Assembly (NCBI RefSeq): GCF_030272615.1
Contig: NC_081407.1
Location: 378,904,179-378,968,178 of the forward strand
DNA length: 64,000 bases
Source of the DNA: Cryptomeria japonica
Lineage: Eukaryota; Streptophyta; Pinopsida; Cupressales; Cupressaceae
Direction: 5' to 3'
Shown here: in pieces, positions 12,199 through 21,482 of the stretch
Layout of the letters: the number at the start of each line of letters is the position of its first letter
Position numbering within the stretch: position 1 is the first letter of the stretch
Notes under the pieces: generated by a model
The model's database searches: none
Seen by the model: only the letters and a program-made list of their open reading frames with translations
What the model was told of the DNA's origin: nothing
Program-made: the position numbers and the translations under genes

Positions 12199-12213
12199 TT
12201 ACAAAATGCTCAG

Positions 12214-12362
12214 GCCGAAGCTATTCTGGCTCCAAAATAGACCTTTCGTATAGCGTGTTAGCGACATGTTAGTCAATCGTAGCCGTTTATTGAAAAATTG
12301 ACAGTGTAAAATGCGCGACTAACACACATGTTATTCAATCGCTAAGAGACTGTACGAAATGC
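12214..12362 (+). mobile_element. Mutator-like MITE, family 'M', copy D
   Basis: The left end GCTATTCTGGCTCCAAAATA starts at 12220, followed by the family core (TGTTAGCGACATGTTAGTCA, then GACAGTGTAAAATGCGCGAC). The right end is degenerate. It truncates LINE copy 1. Confidence 0.7.
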
Positions 12363-12370
12363 CCATTGGG

Positions 12371-12550
12371 TTGAAGCTATTCTGGCTCCAAAATAGACCT
12401 TTCGTACACCATGTTAGTGATAGGTTAGTCAATCGCAGCCGCGCGTTACTGATAGGTTAGTCAATCACAAAATGTTGGTTGGAAAATGGACGGTGTAAAA
12501 TGAACCACTAACACGCGTGTTAGTAAATCTATACTCGTGTTTTGGAGCTT
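12371..12550 (+). mobile_element. Mutator-like MITE, family 'M', copy E
   Basis: A second left end (TGAAGCTATTCTGGCTCC) follows immediately after copy D. This copy contains a small internal duplication of GATAGGTTAGTCAATC and the perfect 18-bp palindrome ACTAACACGCGTGTTAGT at about 12507-12524. It ends near GTGTTTTGGAGCTT. Confidence 0.7.
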
Positions 12551-12924
12551 AACGAAGCTCGGATTAGTAGCTTCGAAGTCATCCCGATGACCCGATGAAA
12601 TCATCTATGGCCATTGGGGTAGCTTCACTTATTAGATGGACGAAAGGATAAAAGGCGTGCACGTTTCATCTAGATCAGGATAGTGCAAAAATAGTTATAC
12701 TGATCCATGATGGCATGGAGAATCAAAAGGCAGCACCATTGGTATTACCTATACCGATAAAATGGACTCGGAAGCATAAAGCATAAAAGTGCATCTGAGA
12801 ATCATGGGGACTTCAGGAGGAATAGAAAAAGGCTACCCAACCCTCAATTTAGATAAAACTACCTACGGGGATATCGGTATAAGTTATATCAATAAACTAA
12901 ACATTTAGTGAGGAATCATCGGGA
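12551..12924. other. non-coding segment rich in CCGAT/ATCGG motifs
   Basis: No gene seen. The stretch has several CCGAT, ATCGG and TACCGATA-like words (for example CCGATGACCCGATGA near 12573 and ATATCGGTATAA near 12870). A similar bias occurs at 20880-21240 and weakly at 14430-14500. It may be a degraded repeat shared by these places, but no long match is visible by eye. Confidence 0.4.
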
Positions 12925-13086
12925 TGGCTAAAGCTATTCTGGCTCCAAAATAGACCTTTTGTACAGCATGTTAGCAATAGGTTAGTCAATCACAGTCATT
13001 TATTATAAAATCGACAGTGTAAAACGTGCGACTAACACACGTGTTAGTCAATCTATACAATGATTTTCATAACAGTTTGAAGCTAA
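12925..13086 (+). mobile_element. Mutator-like MITE, family 'M', copy F
   Basis: The left end GGCTAAAGCTATTCTGGCTC is well preserved, followed by the core with AAAATCGACAGTGTAAAACG and GACTAACACACGTGTTAGTC. The right terminal repeat is no longer recognisable. Confidence 0.65.
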
Positions 13087-13552
13087 CAGAGAGATTGAAA
13101 CAATATTAAACTACAGAAAAGGAAAAACTAACAACTATAGATCAATACTTCATGTGACAGAAAATTTGTATTTGAATACATCAATGCTTAACAAACATTG
13201 TGTTAAAAAATTGGCAGTAGTGTGTAAGAAGCATTGGTTCTTTACAAATTGTAATGTCCACCATCCCTTATCAGTACATGTAGATGAAAATGACATATTT
13301 AAACATAAAATTATTGCCTACAAAATGACCATCAAAGGTGCTCCATGTACCTACAATGGTGAGCCATTTCTAACATAGTGTCAGCTGACACTTTCTCCTA
13401 TTTACCATGACAAGATGTTTTATAACTTATCCGGTAACTACCTAAAATAGTGCTATTGCTAATTTTACAAAATTAATCCTATTGTTTGCAATAGGGTCAT
13501 AGAAGTGTAGCAAGTGACATGCCAAACAGGAAATTGTAGATAAACAACAAAA
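13087..13552. other. spacer with one unrecognised short frame
   Basis: A plus-strand open frame at 13154-13378 (74 codons, several Cys and His) resembles no family I know and has no supporting context. Nothing else was recognised. Confidence 0.35.
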
Positions 13553-14127
13553 CTAACTCCCAATGTATTGGAGTATGACACCCATGTTCTCTCCAATCTC
13601 CATTACTTTAATAGCGGTTGGTGCTGAGAGCCAGTTATCATTGGAGTTCAGTAGTTTGCAGAAGGGATCCAGATTCCCATTCCTCACCCCTACCCTAAAC
13701 ACCTCCCACACCTCCTAGATGAAGTTCTTCCTCCTCTCCTGTGCTGCCCTTTTTTGGGCAATTTCCTCATCTTCAGTGTTTGACTCCTCTGATTCAGAGG
13801 AGATGTAGTTGGTGTGGTTAAAATAGATGCTGAGGGTGCTTACCCAACAATTAGAATCCAACTCTAGAATGGCATTTCCCAGGGCCTGCCCATCAGATGG
13901 GCAGACAAAGTCGTCGATCCTCTGTATGGTCGCTTCCTTTGAATCGAATATGTCAACCATAGGGCAAATGACAACCTCATAAAGAAATCCATCACACCAG
14001 TGTCAATTAGAACCCAATTTACCATTAGCCACCTGTCATACAACATTCCAGAGCACATCATTTGCTTGAAATAGCTGACTGCATTGGGCCTGGATCGATT
14101 CCTCTCTACACAAGCAACTGACACCAA
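13553..14127 (-). pseudogene. decayed minus-strand coding fragment, family unknown
   Basis: On the minus strand one reading frame runs from about 14127 (NAVSYFKQMMCSGMLYDRW) to about 13961, then continues one frame over from 13960 (MVDIFDSKEATIQRIDDF). This implies a single-base frameshift. It passes an acidic stretch (SSESEESNTEDEE), hits TAG at 13715-13717, and then reads on with protein-like sequence (WLSAPTAIKVMEIGENMGV) to another TAG at 13553-13555. It lies downstream of, and on the same strand as, the large frame at 15449-18967. It may be a detached part of the same element, but no homology between the two is evident. Function unknown. Confidence 0.45.
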
Positions 14128-15448
14128 AATGATGCACCATTGGTTCAGATTGAGACTTCTAGGCTTAAGACTATAATCTGAACCATTCCTTATATAATGT
14201 TTCGAACTTTCTAGAGAAGTCTAGAGACCAAAAGATGCCCGAATTCTAATCAAGGTTCATCCAAACAACATATCTTTACTATTATGAGAACTTGTCAAGT
14301 TTTCTGCACCTACATACTTTATCTAACTAGCCTAATACCAATCTGCCAAAGTGCATGAAAAAACACAGAGGTCTCCTGTTTGTCCTTCCACTAAGGTATG
14401 GCCTACGTCTAGCTAAAACAAAGCTCCCGATGAAACCACATTGGCAAGCCAAAGGAGGATAATCGGCATCACTTATACCAATGAAATGGAGTGCCGACTC
14501 ATTGGAGCACATTAAAAAAATACTCAAATCGGTGCATACTTTTCAAAAGATCGTTCCATCAAGATAGCTTGTTTCGATGATAGTTCTATCGAGATAGAAT
14601 TCCAAACTAACATATAACAAGGTTTCAACAAAACCTTCTACACTTTGAACTTATCCAAAGCTCAGGTGGGTATACCTTTTGTGAATACTTTCACACTTTT
14701 AAATTGAGATCCACAGTAAACCAATGCTAAAAACCTATGGACTTCATCACCTCAATAAAACTAAAACATTGAAGAAAACTTATGCTCATTTTCAGTATTT
14801 GATCCCAAGAAAGATAAAAAGAATTCCATAACTGATATCAATGCCTTATCCAGGCTACAGAGTCACCTAAATCAAGCAAGAGTTTCAAAACTGAACATTC
14901 TCATACATTTCATCACTTTGGCTTTCATGAACCCCATACATGCCTGACATATATATGGGTTCTTTCCCTTTAAACTAAAACCATTTATCAAATTCAAAGC
15001 AATGGAGAATTAATCTACTGACAGAAATATTTCACGCATATTTAATCCCTCTCCTGAAGAGAAAAGATAGAAATATATCTATAAGATTACCTCACAATCC
15101 ATGCTCAATCGAATAACACTAAATTATCCAAATGAAATCAGCAAACTAATGAATCCACACCAGAAGACAAAGAAGATTTAGGCCTGAAACTTTGATTTGT
15201 ATACTTATATTCATTTTGAAAATTTTACATGACACAAGGTAATTCCTGAGAGAACCAGAAACACCTTAGATATATTTCAACAGAGTTTCTTTACAAATTC
15301 TTGTGATGATTTTTTCTAAGTCCTGGTATCCATTTATAACAATATGGATGCAAACAAGCTTCGGACTTTCCTAGGAAAAGTTTGTTACAACCATGATTCC
15401 CACTGAAAAGGAAAGAAAAATACAATCATTTTATTTCCTAACGACCTT
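14128..15448. other. AT-rich spacer between two minus-strand frames
   Basis: No coding motif or repeat recognised. A short CCGAT/ATCGG-rich patch occurs near 14430-14500. If the frames on either side belong to one element, this could be its intron or untranslated sequence. Confidence 0.4.
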
Positions 15449-18400
15449 TTAAGTTTGTTGTTCCGTTGCAGCATCTTCTAACTGTTCTGGGACTTCCTCT
15501 TCTTGTACTGCATATTTGTTTTTCCACTCTTGGAACACGTCATCACTTGGCCAGGAGAAGCTAACAATCTTCTTTTTCATCTTATTTAGCCTTTTCCATG
15601 TGATTCTCAATTTCCCAACCTCTATCTCCAGAAAACCATAATGTGACTTTACTTTCTCAATCTCCTTAATTGTCTTAATAAATAAAGATGTGTCATCTAT
15701 ATTAATGACCTCATTTATCCTCTGAGACAAGTTATACCCCAACTCATCAATCCATTCCTTTTCCTCTTTCAACTAATTTGGACCAACAAAACCCCTAGGA
15801 AACAACTCATACTCATGATTAGAATATTCTTTTCTATATATGTGGGATTTTCTCTTCACACCTGCCCTTTCTTCTACTAATCCAATCATCCTTTTTATTA
15901 ACTCACAAGTTGATTTGATATTGGCATCATCCTCTACCTCTACATGAGATGAACACATAAGTTCCAACTCCACTCCCATAGGCATCCACTTATTCAGAAT
16001 TGGCTCTAAAGTTGCCTTATCTTCTTTCAAATCAGTCAAAATATTCAAAATTCTTTTCATGTAAATGTATACAATAGAGGCTCTAGCTGAGTTAGCAAAT
16101 TTGAAAATTGTACCTCTAACCTTTCCTTCATATTTTCTTGCAAGTAAGGCCTAAGCCTGTTTAAACTTTTCCATCTCATCTTGTATGGTTTCAGTTGCTT
16201 GGAAACCAGAGGTCATAGGAGAAGGGGGAAATTCAATGATAGGAATGGTGGGTGGGGGTCTTGCTAGAGAAGATGCAATCATTAAAGTAGAGGACTCACC
16301 TTTCTGGTACTGCCCTACCAATTGACTTTGTAAACTAGCAATGATGCTATCTTGGTTGGCTATCTCTCCTTTGGCCTCATTATAAGCCTTTAAAATTGTT
16401 TCCAGTTTTACCTGGAGATCAGCTCTCTCCTTAGCTTCTTTCTCAGCCACTGGCACACTGAATTTTGCAATTTTTAGAACTGTGCTGGCAGCTTCCACAA
16501 CTCTTGTGTCATGGACTCTCTTCACTATCATACCTCCTAGGTAGTTGGATTCTAAGGTGTCCTTCCTCCTTCTACTCTCATCCCTCTTTAGGGACCACAT
16601 AACCAAAGAAACATTATCCTTACTGAATGTCACTCCTTCTAGGGGCTTGGTTTCTTTCCTTATTGCTTCAAGCACTAAGGCATTTGCTATGTCCCATTCA
16701 GGAAGGATTAAAACACCAGCCTTTGACACCATTTCTCTCTCCTTTTTAGGAGTAATGGCTTTGAATTCTACCATCATTTCTTGCTTCATCTCTTCCTCCA
16801 CTGTATTTGCATCTTTGTGGGGTTGCTCATTCTTTTTCTTCTCACATCTTGCCTTAAATTGCTCAATGTTTTGTTTCCAAACAAATTGCATAAAGGACCC
16901 TATTGTAAAAAAATTATTATCAACCAGGAACTCCTCACTGGCTTGTTTGATAACAAGGTCTAGCTCCTTTCCTTTGAACTCATCTGTAGTCAAATTCATC
17001 TCAGCACTCGATGGCTCTTCAGGCATTCCCTCTTGTGTTTCCTCATAAGTGTAGGCAATCTCCCCAAGACTTCCTAACTGCAACAATTGCTTAGCCGCTG
17101 CATGTTCATCTCCCACATGGATAGGGGATTGGGACGAAGAGTACAAAGGTTCACCTGTTTGCACCTCTTTGCCTACCCTTTGCCTTTTAGGGGAGTTTTG
17201 GATGTTAGTGACATCTTCTATTGCTCTCTTTCCTTTTGAAGTAGAGGGCTCACCAGTTACCGGTACTAGCACACTATACCTTGGCTTCTTATGCATCACA
17301 TAATCACTTGGAGGGATGGCCTTGGCAAAGGTAGGCTTGGCTAAAACCAACTTAGCCCTTTTAGGATCGTTCCTCATTATAACCTCCCTCTTCTCCTTCA
17401 ATGTCTGCATTAGGTGTTCAAAATAAAGAATTAAGAATTTAATTTTCTCCTCAAAGGGAGTGAAAATAGATAGTGGATCATAACCACAATCAAATTGGTG
17501 AATAAAATCAAGGGCCTTCTTGTATGCTACCCATTTTTCTTTTCTCACTTCTTTCTCATCTAGATTGAATTCATTTCTTTTCAGATCCTCGGGAAAATGG
17601 AACTGATGTGGTCTACCTCTACATACTGCTCTCTTTCTAAACATACCATTGAAGAAATCTTCATGGTCAGAAAATCTTGATACTGCAGTAGGCAACCTAT
17701 ATGGTTGAAAGAAATAATCGAAGTGTTTCCAGCCACCCTTGGTAATTACAAATTGATGAGCAATGGTGATGGTTGGGAAAATGGTCCATTTTCGCCTATT
17801 TGTTAACTCTGCCTCTTGGACACCCCCAATTTGCCTTAGGATCTCTGTAATTCCTATCTTCAATGGAACATGATAAGGAAGCAAATATGGAGTTCCTCTG
17901 AATCCATAAACTCTAAACACTGTAGAGACAGGGTATAAATATACATCACCCCAGTTGTGCACAATCTTGATACCTTCAGCAAATTCTTTAGGCCTAAGGA
18001 ACTCTAGGAGGGCCTTAGGGATCCTAGGGTTTTGTTGGCACAAGAGAATCCTAAGCCTAGATGAAAAGCATATGTCAAACTTCAAGTAACTGGCATCATC
18101 TCTATCCCAAGACAAAATTGTGCTCCATAATTGCACAGGCATCTCTTCACCATCCTTTTCCTTAACCAAATCCATTTCATTAGCGAAGTAATCAGCACCT
18201 TTAAACAAAAACATATGCATGAGAAGAGAGTACCACCCAAAAGGTCTGTCTACCTTACCATTTTTAATCCCTATCAACCCTAGATGGATTGCATCAGTGA
18301 GATAAGGTGCATAATCAAAATTTATTGCCAGAGAGGGGTTTAAGATTTGTGCTATCATTAGCATATAGTGAGTTGGCATAGCGGTTTCAACATCTTCCCC

Positions 18401-18967
18401 AAAAATATAACAAAGTGACCAATACATGCCTTTAACCCTCAGAGTAAACAGATTCAGAGAGAAGGGTTCCATGGTACTAGGGCCTACAATAGTTAACCCT
18501 GCTATTTTGACAAAAAATTCTTTCAAAGGGCCGCTCCTGAGGTGATCTCTCTGCACATTGTAGACCTGTGCAAGTGTATCAAAATTCATTGGCTCTAAGT
18601 AGTTTGATACCTCACTGAGCTTAAACACTTTCCTAAACTCATCATCCTTAATCTCAATTAAGGCTCCCCCATTCACATTTCTCACATATTTAGCAATAGG
18701 GTCATAATTATTTGCAACCTAGGTTAATAAATCTACATCCATAAAAACCCCAGGGACTATGAGCTTTCCCACTTCTAATTCCCATATATTGTTCATTGGA
18801 GTAGAGGAATGTCTTTGGCCAAAACCCACCTTGAAAAGTCCCAGCCTTGATATCCCTATCTGTGAATCCCTCAACCAGTTCCCTTTGTCATACAAACCAT
18901 CTCCAATTCTCAAACGGGGGGCCTTGGGCACTAATTCTTTGATCTTAGCAGCGACATTTGTAGACAT
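15449..18967 (-). pseudogene. large unrecognised protein frame with three in-frame TAG stops ('YSLLMH' family, minus copy)
   Basis: One reading frame of about 1,173 codons, from ATG at 18967 to TAA at 15449-15451, with no frameshift. An in-frame TAA lies three codons upstream of the ATG. It is cut only by TAG at 18719-18721, 16151-16153 and 15773-15775. The stretch between the first two TAGs is 844 codons and open. Visible parts in order: an N-terminal region with KLIVPGVFMDVDLL; a conserved core with YAPYLTDAIHLGLIGIKNG followed by YSLLMHMFLFKG; a basic segment (SPKRQRVGK) that could direct nuclear import; an LPEWDIANALV motif; and a likely coiled coil near the end of the 844-codon part. The diverged plus-strand relative is at 21483-24395. 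I do not recognise the family. It could be a retroelement-associated protein or a host gene family. Readthrough or recent inactivation are both possible. Confidence 0.7.
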
Positions 18968-19344
18968 GGTTAATTATTCCAAGAAATCATCACATATAGC
19001 TCTATCCTAATAATTCACTTTCCTTGTAAAATCTCTTCATGGTGCCATCTTGAATTATAGCTATTTCAATTTAAAACTCAAATAGGCCTCTAACAATTTA
19101 AACACCTGATGAAACCAATTCAAACTGTAACTTTAAAAATGAGTGCAGAACTTACTTGTTACCTGAAGAAACTCACTCTGCATAATGGTTCCTCTGCAAA
19201 ATTCCTTGAAATGATACTAAAATTCCATTGATGTGAGGCTTAATATGGCAACAGAGCATTGAAATGTGACATTAATCCACATGCTTCGACAATCAATTCG
19301 CAATTGAATTTAAAAAAAAGCTCCAACGGACCACAAAGGAAATC
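18968..19344. other. 5' flank of the minus-strand frame
   Basis: No motif recognised with confidence. It is upstream of the 18967 start and adjoins the degenerate tandem array at 19345-20555, so any promoter or leader of the minus-strand frame would lie here. Confidence 0.35.
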
Positions 19345-20555
19345 TCATTGTCCTGGCTTTTTTGTTGTTTCGTGAAAATTTAAAACCATGCATCTTTGCC
19401 ATGTGAAACAATGCCGTCCATCAGATTTTGGAGAACATGCACATCCCTTACCTTACCTGGGTCATCCTGCTTGAAAACGGGTCCCACCTTCCTTTCGCTG
19501 CTTCGTGAAAGATAAACCTCACGCATTTCTTTCATGTGAAATAATGCTGACTGTTGGATTTTCTACCATTCGTTCAATCTTTACTCTCCACAGTGACCGC
19601 TAATCCTTTTCGCTAATTGTATGAAGTCCTCACTGCTAATGGTTTTCGTTGTTTCACGAAATTTAAAAACCTTGCATCTTCGGGTTGTGAAACAATGCTC
19701 ATCATTGGATCTCTTTCAAGATGTGCAACCTTTAATATTATTTATCCTTTGAAGTGGGCCCTTTTCATGAAATCCACTTGCCTTATTGATTGCTGGTAGA
19801 TAGCTCTTATGTGTCAGCCATTTATTCGTCCAAGAACTCCATCGTACTCCACATCCAGAATGTCATGTGTTTTACTTAACCATGACAAATTACCTTTTGC
19901 CTTATTGATTTCTGGCATCCAACTATTCTACCACATCATCTGCCATGTAACCGCCAGCTCATTTTGCCATTTCATGAAAGGTAAATTTCGTGTCTCTTTT
20001 GGCTACGAATCAACGCGGGCCATCCGATCAACTCCAAGTTGATTGGCCTTTAAAAACTAGGACTAGTCTATCTGTCGAGCCCACCATCCTTTGGCTGCTT
20101 CGTGAAAGATAAACTCCATGCTATTTCACCTAGCGAAATAACGCAGACCGTCCGATCCTTTTCAAGATGCACCTTCTTTACTTTCTGCATCATCCTCACA
20201 TTGGTCCCACTTCCCTTTCGCTACTTCGCGAAAGATAAACTCCAAGCATCTTTCCTTTACAAAACAATGTAGGCTGTTGGATCAACTAGAAAATATCGTC
20301 CGTTAACCTTCATTCTTTAACCCACCAGCCGGGCCCGCCAATCTTTTCATTGTTTCGTCAAAGGTAAACTCCATACATTTCTTTCATCTGAAACAACGCC
20401 AATCGTCAGATCATCTTTGAGATGCGTAGTTTTTAACCAAGGGATCCACCTGCCTTTCGGGCCCGCCACTCTTTTCATTGCTTCATAAAAGGTAAAGTTC
20501 GGGCTATTTTCCTTTGCGAATTCACGCACATCGTCAGATCTACCAGAACTTGCAT
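19345..20555. repeat. degenerate tandem array, about eight units of 125-150 bp
   Basis: A composite motif recurs at about 19360, 19492, 19640, 19963, 20081, 20205, 20330 and 20458. Each unit has TTTCGCTGCTTCGTGAAAG or a close variant, then TAAACTCCATGCAT-like sequence, then TTTCATGTGAAAYAAYGC. A CCGTYGGATC-like word and often TTCAAGATGC follow. The last four units are spaced 124-128 bp. A weakly preserved unit may fill the larger gap near 19760. Each unit contains one or two short palindromes of the TTTCGTGAAA type. The array sits between two divergently oriented relatives of one protein family. Confidence 0.7.
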
Positions 20556-21482
20556 GGTTTTTACGGGACTTGACAAAGAACTAAAAACTTAGGAAAAGGG
20601 TGCAAAATAAAACATTAATAGAGACCTGCCTAAGGCAAAAAGTAAAGGGGGGAACCCTTCACGATGGATCGACCCTTCCACTTAAGTGGAAAAGTAACAT
20701 AGAAATAGAATGTGGGAATTTCAAGACATAAAAAGGGTAAATTTCAAAAACCCTAAACCTTTAGACCAATAACTCAGAGGCAAGATGAAGTGCTAAGCAC
20801 AATTTTGTAGATTTTAGCAGACTATGGAACAAAATCACCCAAAAGTGAAAATAGTAATAACAAGGAGTTCATCAGGATAAGTTGTGCCGATAATGCGGTG
20901 GTCTTAGTCAGAATGCGGATTGGTATATTGAGATCATCAGGGTATCGGAGGGACAAGAAATAAACTATGCCGACACCCAATGACTTAAGTAAAAGGAAAC
21001 CAAAGGCGAATGCATTGGAGAGAGTTATGTCGATAGAGTGTTAAAACAAAAGGAAAAGACGAGACTGAAGTGATGCCCATCGCGATGAAATGAACCATTG
21101 GGATAAAGAAAAATCTGAGACCCGATAAGTGGGTTGGGGTAGTTTGTTCTGATCGGAAAGCAAAAAATGGTAAAGTAATAACAATCGACGCCAAACATTT
21201 GAATCATCGGGAGGAGTGTCGTCGATTAGCGGTTGGATTTCGTAATGAGAAGAACTGACCGTGACAATATAGTTTCCATTAAATGCATAAATTGAGTAGA
21301 TTTGTTGCCGCATGAAGCAAATCTATCAAAGATTGTAATAATCAATTATAAAGATTGCAAATCTATCCCAAATAGCCGATATTGCAGAGCAGCATTTCTC
21401 ATGAAGTAATTGCAGAAAGATATTAAGTGCTTACTGAGAAAATTTCTGAGTTACTAACTATAGAGTGAAATAATTTGCAGAA
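20556..21482. other. 5' flank of the plus-strand frame, CCGAT-rich in part
   Basis: No gene seen. Between 20880 and 21240 there are about nine CCGAT, ATCGG or GTCGAT words, resembling 12551-12924. A promoter or leader for the frame starting at 21483 is possible, but no clear TATA box stands out. Confidence 0.4.

Larger units (their letters stand above)
6245..12200 (+). mobile_element. L1-type LINE, copy 1 (dead, 3'-truncated)
   Basis: A non-LTR retrotransposon with about 1.27 kb of AT-rich 5' region (6245-7516), a gag-like ORF1 and an endonuclease/reverse transcriptase ORF2. It matches 57693-62928 at high identity in the same orientation. Relative to copy 2, copy 1 lacks about 150 bp near 6400 and about 59 bp near 7663. 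Copy 2 lacks the core of the polymerase domain. The LINE sequence stops at about 12200, where a MITE cluster begins, so the 3' end and poly(A) are missing. Confidence 0.85.

Noticed and set aside
15449-18967. In-frame TAGs rescued by RNA editing or a recoded stop
   Set aside because: U-to-C editing is known from organelles of some land plants, not nuclear genes, and nothing here is organellar. The same TAG pattern appears in transposons, so mutational decay is simpler. Transcript data could reopen this.
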